This document shows positions 41,436 through 52,926 of a DNA stretch of 64,000 bases, in pieces. Source of the stretch: Anoplopoma fimbria (lineage: Eukaryota; Chordata; Actinopteri; Perciformes; Anoplopomatidae); NCBI RefSeq assembly GCF_027596085.1, contig NC_072467.1:11043476-11107475 (forward strand), given 5' to 3'. The notes beneath the pieces are model-generated. The model was not told where the DNA came from. It was given only the letters and a program-made list of their open reading frames with translations, and did no database searches. Numbering within the stretch: position 1 is the stretch's first letter; each line of letters begins with the position of its first letter. The position numbers and the translations under genes were made by a program.

Positions 41436-42173
41436 CTGCAGCCATGGCTGGTTTCTAAATAGGAAGCAGTCATCAAATATAGATTCAAATGTCCTTCATA
41501 ATTTACATCTACAAGGCACAGCAGGCTCACACACACATTTCCATTACTCTTGCTTTGGGTATGCACTGTGTGAATATGTGTATACCGCATGTGTATACCG
41601 CATGTGAACACAACAGAAGAACAAGGTGGAAACCTTCTACTGTAAATGCCTGGACCGTCTGTGTTGAGTCTAAATTGTTAAAGAGATAGTCAGCTGTGTC
41701 TACAATGTGAATTCCTGGATATTAAATGTTCATCTGCAATTTCCTCTAGTGATCCCAGTAATATTTTTTTCTTAAAGTCTACTAAAGACGTATATCATAA
41801 AACATTGTTTTGCTACCTTTGAGACATCTCAAATTCTTGATCTTACAGAAACCATATCAAGCTCACAGTCCTCGTGGTCGGAAAGCACAGAGGGGGACAT
41901 TTGCAACATTTCCACTACATGGTACGGCACGACTCTGTTCTACCTGACTCGCTCTTTTTTCCCCTTAGTTAGCAAAAGTTTTGGATAACTGGGCTAATGA
42001 TTGGTGAGAGCAATAAGACTGTCTTAATAGGTGCAGATGATTCAGTGGCATATTATCATGATCGGTTGGCTGATGGTCACAGCAGCAGAGTCAACCACCT
42101 CCACAGTGCAAAGAGGGGGAAAAGAGAAAAAGGAAGCTGATTCAATGAATTTTTGTCTTCAAAACATGTCACA

Positions 42174-42480
42174 GCAACTATTTGACAGATTGTCATGACA
42201 TGTGGTTCATGCATTCATATCCCTCTTAGGATGAAGTGTATACTTTGGTGATCCCCTAACTCCACAGCATCTGTTGAATGGTTTAATCTGACCCAATAAC
42301 TGACATTCCCATCATCCTTTGCTGTACCTTGTCTTTGAAGCCCATTAGCAACTGTTAGAACGCTAACATGCTAAACTAAGATGGTGACCTGGTAAATATC
42401 ACCTGCTAAATTTGAGCATATTAGCATTGTGAGCTAGTTAGCATTGTGAGCTAGTTAGCATTGTGAGCTAGTTAGCATGC
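42174..42480 (-). repeat. Dispersed family A, copy 3 (inverted, with 17-bp triplication)
   Basis: Read on the plus strand: CAACTATTTGACAGATTGTC, TACTTTGGTGATCCCCTAAC, ACATTCCCATCATCCTTTGC, AACATGCTAAACTAAGATGG, then three exact copies of TTAGCATTGTGAGCTAG (42421-42471). The block order is the reverse complement of the copy at 22593. Confidence 0.65.
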
Positions 42481-43341
42481 TTACATTAGCAGGTAGCTCA
42501 AATCATGGCCTCATTACAGCAACACAGAGCTGCCAGCAAGTCTGTAGACTCTCATCTTGTTCAACATGTCTTTTCATGATGGCTCTGTGAGAGATTTATC
42601 CGTTTTGAGCTATTGAAGCATTATTCTATCACTCTGATTATGGCCCTGAAAACACTTATTCTAGCTAGTTTTGCCTGATGTGTTGCTACTTCTTCTTAAA
42701 CCAGAATACATAACTAGGTACTGTACATTTTGTTAGTTTATATCGCATTATATCTTTACTTTTAGCATTTACGTTGATATCCAGGTCATTGTTTTTCAGC
42801 TAGTATTGGACCAAACTGATAATGATCATCTCTTCAGCCCATCCTAAAATATTAATCATACACCCTGGTTCTATTTTAAACCAGGCTTAATTACCGAGCC
42901 AGGCAGACTAAGGCTTCCCCTGGCCTAGTTCAATATATGGTTCATACTATACTATTCTCCCAGAGCTCAAAGCAGTGCTGCCATAGTTTTAATTACATTA
43001 GTGTCTATTTTGAGACAGGTATAATTAACAGGCTAACTACGTTTTTAACAGTACAGTGTTATTTAAGCGATACTGGTAGAGCATACTGTACAGTACATGG
43101 TAAAGTCAGGATGGCAGGACACTTTTGACTAAGGAAGCTTACCCGCCATGTCAAAACTTACATCCGTGTTAAAATTAATTTAAGAAATACAATTTTTTTC
43201 TCTCTCATATTATATTGGTTACTTCATGACTTATCAGTTTGTGTATCACTTCTAACCGATTACATCCTCTTACATCGTTTAAGAAAACATTGTTTTGAGT
43301 AATATTTCTTCACATAGGTAACAAATGTTTGGGCCACTCTC

Positions 43342-43401
43342 AATAAGATAAGATAAGATAAGATAATCCTTTATTAGTCCCGCAGCGGGGAAATTTACAA
43401 T
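43342..43401 (-). mobile_element. 5'-truncated retroposon tail (GATAA repeats)
   Basis: On the minus strand the sequence reads AATTTCCCCGCTGCGGGACT, then AATAAAGGATTATC and several TTATC units. This is the typical 3' end of a fish LINE or a SINE that borrowed it, truncated to about 60 bp. Confidence 0.6.
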
Positions 43402-44748
43402 AAACAATAAACCTTATTCTTACAAGCTTTTAAAACCATACTTTGGAAATTAATGACCAACCAGTTGGGAAACAAGAGATTTACACATCTAAGGTATTGC
43501 ATGACAGAGATGATATATGAATCTTATAGGCAGATGTCTATTTTTAGCCTGGCCTAATTAGCTGCACCAGCAGTTGGCTGCCAGTTTGAACTCAGAACAG
43601 AGAAGAATCCAAGCACAACAATGTAAAAGAATGTCAGTATGCAGTACAAAAGTTTTAATTGCATGACATTTCTATACACATCTACTGCTGTACTTCCCCA
43701 AAGGTTGACTTTGTAACAAACTGTCGATAGCAGGTTTGTTTTTCTTGTTCCATGTGTTGGTCCAACTGTCCCAATCCATATCAAGCTAAAAAGTTAAAAT
43801 TCCTTTATTTTTTTGGTGTTCCAGAAATACTTTTTTAGCACAAATATTAACCCCACATAAATAGGCGATAGACTGATAGACTGCTCATTTCCAGTAGTAT
43901 GCCTTTGTGTTTTTTTTTTTTTTTTTTTGGTGTGTCACATTCGACGGCACAAACGCACCAGAAAACAGGGTTAGTAAACAGTGAAAATGGTACAGTGGTA
44001 ACTTGTTTCTTTTATGTTACTTATCCAATCTCTCTTTCAAACTCTCAAACCAGAGTGTGTGATGTTGGAACAGTGAAGAGACTAAAAAAGACGGCTTTGA
44101 TTAGTTTTTTTGTTGCTGCAGAGTTTGAATAAAGTGTGTTTTACGACAATCAGAAAGGTATAAAATGACTGTTGTCTAACTGGAGTCTGGTGACTTTGAG
44201 GAGAGCATATTAATTGTACGTTTTGTACGTTAAGTAATTATTGTGTTATAAGTGTTTGTTTTTTAATCCAGTTGAAGAGGGCTTAATAGGCTGCAACCAC
44301 AGTTATGTAATGTAAAATAGGATTTATATAACCAATGAAGAAAAAAAAAAACTTTTTACACCAAAACAATACCACATGGTAACGTCTGTTGTCAGAAAAC
44401 CCAGGGAGCTGAATATCTGACATATCCAGGGTATTACAATTATTATAAATCCACTGTATGCAATTCTGCACATTATTTTGCATCATTGCCCTCAGTTGGG
44501 TAATACAACCAGAGCTAGTAAACGGATGGATACCTTGGTATGATAAAGCTCTTTCACCTCACACAGTATATCATCCCATTGCTCCTCTGAGTGTGCGTCT
44601 GTGTTTGCAAACAGCACATATTGTAAACAGAGCAGTACTGTAGCATACTGTAGCATACTGTATCTGTGGTCTCATCTGAGAGAGCAATTGATGACATTTT
44701 ATAGTTTTGCAGAGGCATGAAAATGTGATGACATTATCGCAGGGTGCT

Positions 44749-45081
44749 TCAGCAGTGATTCCTGTAAACAAATCAATTATTGGGAGTATAATTTATAAGG
44801 TCCCGACCCTGGAAACGGGACCGTCTTCAGACTCTTACTATGGTACTGTGACCCAAGCATCACACAGACTGACAGCCTGTTTGTAATTCAAAGTTGTCTG
44901 GGAACAAACAACAGTGCTCCAAATTGTATTGAAGATGCATAATGCCAAGTTCTTCAATATCCATTTGAGAATAGTACAGATGCAAGTCACCATGCTGACC
45001 TCACAACATACAGAGTCACACATAAAAAAATGGGTGAGAAATTCAATAGCAGCAACCTTTTACCCCTTCAATTCCTATAAA
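44749..45081 (+). repeat. Direct duplication, copy 2
   Basis: The partner of 40958-41290, offset by 3791 bp. Differences from copy 1 are GGAAACGGGA for GGAAATGGGA, TTGTAATT for TTCTAATT, CACATAAA for CACGTAAA and AATTCCT for AATCCCT. Confidence 0.95.
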
Positions 45082-45107
45082 CAGACACACACAAAATGGC
45101 CCACAGG

Positions 45108-45265
<158 letters not shown>

Positions 45266-46060
45266 GGTGTGCCTATGTGCTAAACCCCTAAGGACCATAT
45301 CCAGGGCTCTCTTCCTCTTTCTGTGCTCCTTTTTCTCTCCAAAATCTCTCTATTCATAATGTTTCAAGATAATATTTCATTCCCCCCCCTCCTTGGGGGA
45401 GTACAGTCCATGTTCTGCCTCTCTCAGCACCTGAGAACCGAGTCCCTGAGGTAACTTACACACAGCCCGTTAGGGATCTGGACCACTGGGCACATATACA
45501 TAAATGGCAGTTGCCTTCATGAGTGACTGATCACAAGCCTATCTAAGTGTCATACTGACACAAAACCTTTTATTTTGATCTAGTCTACTCTGTTCTTTTG
45601 TTAAAGAGATCTTAGAGAGGAACAGCAGCACAAAGAGATACATTTCTACACTTGTTTATCCAACACTCCTATTTTCTCTCTTCCAATGTGTGGCTTTTAA
45701 AGTTATTTCCTTCTATGCTGTTTACCTTTTTGTAAAAACAAGTCATATTCTCAGCTGTTCTTGCTGTCTTAATTTCCCCTAAATTCATATTTGAGCTTTC
45801 AGAAACTCACTGAATAAGTGTATATTTGTGTGTTAGATTTTTGGTAGTGTGAGGCTTTTCTCTGAATGCCCTGCTGAGTAATCCAGCACTGATGATTGGC
45901 GGCCCTTGTAACTGGGGGTGACAGGGGCAAGGCATCAAAGTCCTGTTCGTAGCGCCGTGGTGTTTTGGCAATGGCGAGACAGGTCCATGTGCCTGTCAAG
46001 TGATGCTGGCAGCCCCGGTCTGGCAAACACAGTGAGAAGGTAAGCGAGAGAGAGGCTGAA

Positions 46061-46062
<2 letters not shown>

Positions 46063-46110
<48 letters not shown>
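46063..46110. repeat. (GT)n microsatellite
   Basis: 48 bp of GT on the plus strand. Confidence 0.97.
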
Positions 46111-46111
<1 letters not shown>

Positions 46112-46526
46112 ACTGGCTTTAGAGAGCTACAGGGTGATTCGTGGAGCTCTGGTAGAGAACTTCTGTGTGTATGTTGCCTCCCCTCAAGGCCCTACACTGA
46201 GCCTTTCTGATGATATGCACTCTGACATGTTTTGCAGGCTTTACTCGAAAAGGCCCTGTTTGTTCACAGACGCACACACAGAGAAGACAAGAGGGCAATG
46301 GAATAAGGCTGTAGCTAAGTGGAGTCAAAAACACACTGAGTGGGTCGCAGTCATACAGTAAGTACATGAAGATGAACACAGCCCCCATGTGTGTCATGGA
46401 ACTATCTAACCCTCAGGAGGCTGATAATAGCAGCAATTCTGTCTTGAACACAATGTCTTTCTAAGACAAGATGATCAGTTTCATACTCTCTCACATGTAG
46501 CCTCTTATAAACATGCAATGTGTAGA

Positions 46527-46687
46527 GCTGATTAGTGGATTATTTGAATAGCCAATTGACAGAGAGGTTTTTCAGTCATATTCAGGCAATAAATAGACAC
46601 ATTTTCCAGGCTCTCAAAATAAAGTTTGATACTTTTTTGGTCAAATATGACAATAAACTTAATATCTTTGAGTATCAGCCATGCTGG
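46527..46687. repeat. Possible second copy of the same MITE-like family
   Basis: GCTGATTAGTGGATTATTTG, AATAAACTTAATATCTTTGA and a central AT-rich part resemble the repeat at 32447. The similarity is weak and it runs directly into dispersed family A at 46688. Confidence 0.3.
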
Positions 46688-47035
46688 CAGCACTGTGAGG
46701 CTGTACCTTGGCATGTTGGGGCTATGAGCTAAATGCTAACGTCAACATGATAACATGCTCACAGTGACAATGCTAACATGGTGATGCTAAGAAAATATGT
46801 TGTTTAACATGTTAACCATCTTAGTTTAATATGTAAGCATGCTCACATTTCACCTGTCAGCTTAGAATATAACAAATTTATTGACAGCCTAATTGTGACA
46901 TTTCACAAAAAAATTAGAAAACAAACAAAGCCAACCTCATTGTGGAGATGGAGAAGAAGTTGGGGATCACAAATGCATGAATATCTCAATATCTGCCACA
47001 TTTCATGCAAATCTATCCAGGAGTTGTTAAGATAT
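46688..47035 (+). repeat. Dispersed family A, copy 4
   Basis: GCACTGTGAGGCTGTACCTT, GAGCTAAATGCTAACGTCAA, ATGCTCACAGTGACAATGCT and AACCATCTTAGTTTA come from the 5' half of the family. After unrelated sequence, CATTTCATGCAAATCTATCC and AGTTGTTAAGATATTT come from its 3' half. Degenerate. Confidence 0.6.
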
Positions 47036-47211
47036 TTCTGGAGAAAAAATAAAGAAAAAAAATACCCGAATAGTGTGTCCAAAATAAAGTAATGTAATTC
47101 CAGTGATCCACAGGTCACCCAACCAAACACTCTGATGACACACACACTCCTGGGGAAATGTACAATGCTTGTTTCCTCCTCACCGAGTATCACCAGGATG
47201 TTACTGAGACA

Positions 47212-47432
47212 GGCATCCATCCATTTTCTAAACCGCTTAGCCTGTTCAAGTTCGCAGGGAGCTGGAGCACATCCCAGTAGGCATTGGCTGCCAGTCAATC
47301 ACAGGAGCTGGCCCACACACAGACACATTCATGTTCACATTCACACCTACCGGCAATTTAGAGCGGCCACCAAACCTGCACGTCTCCGGACTGTGGGAAA
47401 GCAAGGAGAGCATGCCAACTGAACACAGGAGA
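47212..47432 (+). repeat. Teleost interspersed repeat, 'CATCCATCCATTTTCTA' type
   Basis: The start CATCCATCCATTTTCTAAAC, the middle TTCACATTCACACCTACCGG, CAATTTAGAG, and the end GGACTGTGGGAAAGCAAGGA with GAGCATGCCAACT match the order of a very common fish interspersed repeat that I know by sequence. This copy is about 220 bp and internally shortened. I am not sure of its class. Confidence 0.65.
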
Positions 47433-48109
47433 GTCCCATGTGACAGTTAAACAAGCTACTGAACCAAGCCATGATGCTTGAGTGCAGCCAAAAGTGGAAT
47501 GCTGTCAATGTACTGGGCAGCTTTCAGTGTCCATGTGCAACTGAGTATTTGTGGGAGATTTCTTCTTCAATGAATACTGAAAAACTGTGTGTCAACTGTA
47601 CATCTGCATTATAAATTACAGAAAATACAACGCGATATCTCATAAAAATATTCATCTGGAACCCACATGGAAACAAAGACAAAGAAAGAGAATGCACACT
47701 CCCCAAATCTCAGGTATAGGATCAGGGTCCTTTCTGTTGCTAGGATACCGTTAATTTCTCTGCTGTGACAATCTCACGTTCATCAGGCAGACTCTTTCTC
47801 GCTGTTCTCTCTATCTCTTGGTAACTATATTTATCTCTTTCTCTGTCTCTGCATACACAACCACAAACAGCTGGCCTAAAGTCCATACAGTGTGCCCATT
47901 TGTGTGTTAATTAGCCAGCTGCAGTAACCATCGACAAATGACCTGACATCACTAGGGAATGGGATTAAAGATTGAATGTCTTGATGAACTGATTGAAAAA
48001 GCCAATCAGGTGCCTCACACACAGCTTATTTTATTGATCTATTGGATTTGACTGGATGAACAGAATGGAGCGGTGAGTGTAAGACTATAGGAGAACTGAG
48101 AGAGAGCTC

Positions 48110-48380
48110 CTGTGATAGGATTAAACGAGAGAGAGGGTGAAGAGAGGGAAAGAAGAGAAAGGAAAAAATGAGAGAGGAGGCTGAGAAGAAGAAGGATGGA
48201 CGAGGGGAAAAAGGTGAAACGATGATATGAGGAAGGAAGTGATGAGGAGGGACAGGCAGTGAGGAAAGAAAATGAAAAAAAAGGAGAAGAGAGGACTAAA
48301 GGAGGAAGGATGCGAGGAGGGGAGAGACAAAGGGAGTATGCTGAAAATAACAAAAGAGGATGGGAGGGAGGAGAGAGGGA
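48110..48380. repeat. Purine-rich low-complexity stretch
   Basis: About 270 bp dominated by AGAG, GAGG and GGAA on the plus strand. The opposite sense is found at 13040-13260, 19216-19600, 28130-28510 and 62340-62590, which are pyrimidine-rich. The long open frames through these stretches are low-complexity artefacts. Confidence 0.85.
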
Positions 48381-49178
48381 GGTAACACAAATCAAAGGCA
48401 GCTCAGCACTGCAGGAAGGTGGCAGACTGACACACACTTCAAACACACACACGCACACACACACGCGCTCTCTTCTCGACAACACACAGAAACAAAAACT
48501 TCAAACATCTGTATGTGAGTGTGTGTAGCGGAGGCTCTGTCTATACGATGACCTTCTTAACCTGGTTGGAAGGAATCTATAACTGCACTCACACACAAGC
48601 AGATTCAAAGCATCATATTCGGATCAATAACCTTGTGTGTGCGTCACACAAACTCATATTTATACAATGAACCCACATGTTAAGGCCTGATTTAGTGTAG
48701 TACAGTCATGCTGAGACAATCTCTTGTCAATGTCAATCCCTTTAACCTTAAAATTTAAGACTCATCCATAAACAGCTGGGGGTGATCCATATCTTGTTTG
48801 TTCCTAACAATTATCAAGTGTGTTTATATCAGCTTTTAAAAAGTCAGTTTCGACAAATTTGACGGAAAATTGGCATCTCTTGTCGCATTAATTAGAACTG
48901 TGTGTTTATTACTCTACAAAAAAATGGGTCAAACACGTTTTTTAGGTCAGTACACAACAGTGCAGGAAATTAGGAGGAGCGACTGGTTCTGGGATTATTT
49001 TTAGCAAAGTGCGTATTATTATTATTATTTTATTGTTTTACTTCTTGCTCTAAACAACATCACTAACCACTTGTAACAAAAACTATTTTAAATTTGGTCC
49101 AGAAAAATCTTTTTCCAAACATAAACATAACACTTAAACACTCCGAGGTTGTCAAATTGATCCAAAAATCTATGTACC

Positions 49179-49210
49179 CCAATAGCACAATCTATAGATT
49201 GTGCTATTGG
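49179..49210. repeat. Perfect 32-bp palindrome
   Basis: The half CCAATAGCACAATCTA is followed immediately by its exact reverse complement with no spacer. The flanking bases do not extend the symmetry. Confidence 0.97.
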
Positions 49211-51052
49211 ATCATTGTCAGCATTTTCAAGGATTAGGCTGGTATTATTCTATTTTTTTTGTACTCAAATTTTGCAAAATGTAATTGATTGAGATTATTT
49301 TTCTAAAAATCGGTAATTCGCCTGATTGTTGCAGCTCTAGAGCAAAACCAGAAAGGAAAAGTCAGTCCTATCCAACTTGATCCAAAGACCATTCAATTCC
49401 ATTAAATTAATACATTTTTTGAAAACAGATAGAATTTTAGACTTTTTTTCTTTTCAAGGCTAAATTAGGTTCGAGGTTAATTCACAGTCATTGTACAACA
49501 CAGCTTGAAATTAAATGCAGTTTAAGTCCTTTTTAATGCTTTACAAGAAAAAAATAAAATTAAACATTCACAATAGTACACTCCTTGCATGAGGAGAAAT
49601 GAAAACAGCAGTAACACAAGTAGGTTTTTGGAAATTATTTCTCAAACTGGAGAAAGAAATGCAATCCGAAGGGCACTATTTTAAGTTGCGTATTAATATA
49701 CATTTGGTGCTCTAGTGAGTATTTATGGAAGCAGGACAGTGTATGTGGGATTAAGTCCAAATAAACTACAGTCCCCATGTTTAAAAGGAACACATCACCG
49801 AGTGCAATGGAGCTTTATGGCAAATAAAACATATTTTCAGGGGATTTGTTGACAGTAAGAAAAATATATTGAATCTATCCAACAATGTTCTTTGGGTCTA
49901 AATCCAGTTGCTAAATGTTCAACAAACTGCAAAGATTGAGGGCCTTTGTTGCTCTGTCAGAGCATTCCCCAAGTACAGCTGTAACATTTGAAACAAAGGA
50001 AAATGGTTCTTGAAGGGTTACATGGTGTGCTTGTTAAAAAGTGTGGATAAAACACACTTCAAAAGCCAAAATAAGTTAAGTAAACTATACGGGAGACCTG
50101 TCGTACTTACCTTCACTTTAAACTACACTTAAGTGTGCCCATGTGCAGGTTATTTTATTCTCTAACGAGCAGAGGGAACATCATCATCAGAGGGGCGTTG
50201 GTCACATACCCACATATTAAAACTAACGCACACACGGAATAACCCATGAAGATAACTAGCTGGTTTCCACAACAACAGGCAGCAACCTGTCCACCAGTTT
50301 CCTCTCTCTCTCTCTCTCTCCCATTTTCTCTCTTGCTCTGTCCTTCCCTTCATCTCATCCCTCTGTTCATTCCATCTCCCTCTCGTTTTCCTCCCTCCGT
50401 CGCCTCAAGAGTCTATCGAGACACAAAGTGTTTTTCTGATGTCGGTTGTGTATGCGCCTGCTGCAGTCAAATAGCAGATGCGTCCTAAATTTCCTTCCCT
50501 TCATCAGTGCTTTTATCTCAAAAGTGTGTATTAGGTACACACTATGTGTGTGTATGCGTTTGTTTACCACTGGCACCATCAGACTCTGACTTTACCTTAT
50601 TCTACAAGCCGGTCTAGCGACATTGAACAAACAATGTTGAACTTGCATCAAGCACATAATGTAAGGCTGGTGAATTTTCACCCACAGAATTGTGCAGATG
50701 CATTGAAGCAATTAGTGTATAGAAAATGGAGCCTAAGGCCAAAGCATCAGTAACGTACACACTGGCGCACACTCAAAAGGGAAAACAAAATAATAAATCT
50801 ATGCAAATCACTTTTCAGACGCGTGGTGCATTGTTTATGTTTCTATTACGTAATAATAAATCAACAAAGCAGACTCACAGAGAGAAATATGGCACTAAAG
50901 TTGATCCCATAACTATATGAAGGTGATACAAAAGAACATTGGTCTCCATAGTCTGAACCAAGGCGGCAAACTTATTGCTCTCACAGCGGCACATCATAGC
51001 TTCACTTATTTCCATTCTTACCTTTCACAATAAAAGGTGATAGAAGTTTATA

Positions 51053-51147
<95 letters not shown>
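51053..51147. repeat. (TGTC)n microsatellite, ~95 bp
   Basis: About 23 pure TGTC units, followed by CpG-containing unique sequence. Confidence 0.98.
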
Positions 51148-51466
51148 GGGTAGGTTTTGTCACAGTGATAGCATCACAACTGTGCCAGTTGCTGCAACGG
51201 AAATATACAGATGTGTAGTAGAGATCAAAATGAAGGTTGAGTTTGAGGATGGGTGTGGTTCAAAAAAACTAAACGCAATGCAGCAGCTTCCTCTTTGGAC
51301 CCGAGTGAAAACTACTTGCAGATTCGTATAGCAGTGACAACGCGTCTATTTCAAGCCCGCTCCGCTATCATCGTGTGAGTGTGTGTGTTGTGTGTGTGTG
51401 TGTGTGTGTCACAGCGCCCTTGGACATGCGCTTGTGGAATGTGATGAGAGCAAGGCAAAACACTGG

Positions 51467-51480
51467 GTTGCCACAGCAAC
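51467..51480. promoter_or_regulatory. RFX X-box-like motif
   Basis: GTTGCCACAGCAAC has two half sites with one deviation in the second. It lies 20 bp before the GT/G25 tract. Motif match only. Confidence 0.35.
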
Positions 51481-51501
51481 TAGCCAAGGCCGGGAAAACA
51501 G

Positions 51502-51502
<1 letters not shown>

Positions 51503-51552
<50 letters not shown>

Positions 51553-51560
51553 GGGGGGGG
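51503..51560. repeat. (GT)n followed by a run of 25 G
   Basis: A GT tract (about 51503-51535) passes directly into 25 consecutive G (51536-51560). The transcript strand is therefore C25 followed by (AC)n. Confidence 0.95.
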
Positions 51561-52823
51561 TAATCAGAAGATAAGGTGAGAACAAGTTATAGGGGAAAAA
51601 AAGAAAAAAATTGTCGGGACTTATACACTGTACTTTAAGAATGAAAGATGAGCGAAAGACATAAAGGGAGAAGTCAAAGAGAGTCAAAATGGCAGGAAGG
51701 TGTAAAAATAATGCGGGTTGAAAAATGTAAACACATTTTACATTTAACATCAGCATCATCCACAGCTGATTGCAGATGTATGAATTGTTGTCCCATTTTG
51801 GAGCTATACTCCTCATCCTTTATAGATGTGAGAAGATCTCGAAGTCCTCTGGTTACTTTGAGGGGAAGTCCGCTTTATACACAGAGTCGTCTGGTCTCTC
51901 TATCTGTTTCTTGTCCACTGTCACATTCTCTCCATTCCCTCTCAAATAATCTCCTTTCCTTCCTCTTTCCATCTCATGCTTTTTAGCTTTCATATAAACT
52001 ACAATATGTCTCTCTTCAATACTGTTTTTATTTCCCTCCGATATCTTTTTGTCATCCTTCACCTTTACACTTAGTCTTGAAATATATTTTGATACTATTC
52101 TGCAGTTAATAGTAACTAATTATAACACTTTTATTTCCTTTTGCACAAATGTAAACTTAACAAAAGTCAATTACTGACTTTCTAGAGGCCGGCCAGTTAT
52201 CAGCTGATCTTCATGACTGCTAACCGCGAGCTGAGGAGGATCAGCCTTAAATCATTTGGAACAACAATATTAATCAGACACTTCTAATATTTTAATTCAT
52301 TCACATGCATGCTGCTGAAAGAAATCAAAGTGGCCAACTAGTCTGCTGACAGCATGGAGCTAAACAGCTAACATTAAAAGCATTGGCTTGATTATGATGC
52401 TTTTGAGCTCTAAAACTGAGTATTAAGCAAAAGTGATATATAATGCTATCATGATGTGTTCAAATGTAATAAAAGTAGCTTTAATAATGTATTATTAAAA
52501 CTACTTGTTTTCTTAATCAAAACATTGTTTTAAATAAAAATACAATAATTTATAATCATTTGAATTGTGTATGCAAATAACAACCATAGATGACCATAAC
52601 CATGTAAAAAGGATAAGATTTAGATTTGACAGTTTACACTGACAAGAATTGTTAAAAGTATTTTCTGTGACGGTGGTAAAAGAGTTAGCATGGAGGAGGA
52701 GGAGGAAGTTTTCTTTGCACACACACAGTGCCCTTTTCCCCTAAATGAATATATGGCAACAATAATCCTTGCAACAATAAGACCTTCCCTTCACCTCTGA
52801 CCAGACATGCAATACCAAGATAT

Positions 52824-52926
<103 letters not shown>

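Noticed and set aside
49240..49337. Possible repeat end (AATTGATTGAGATTATTTTT, CCTGATTGTTGCAGCTCTAG)
   Set aside because: The motif is familiar from teleost repeats, but neither the start nor the class can be defined here.
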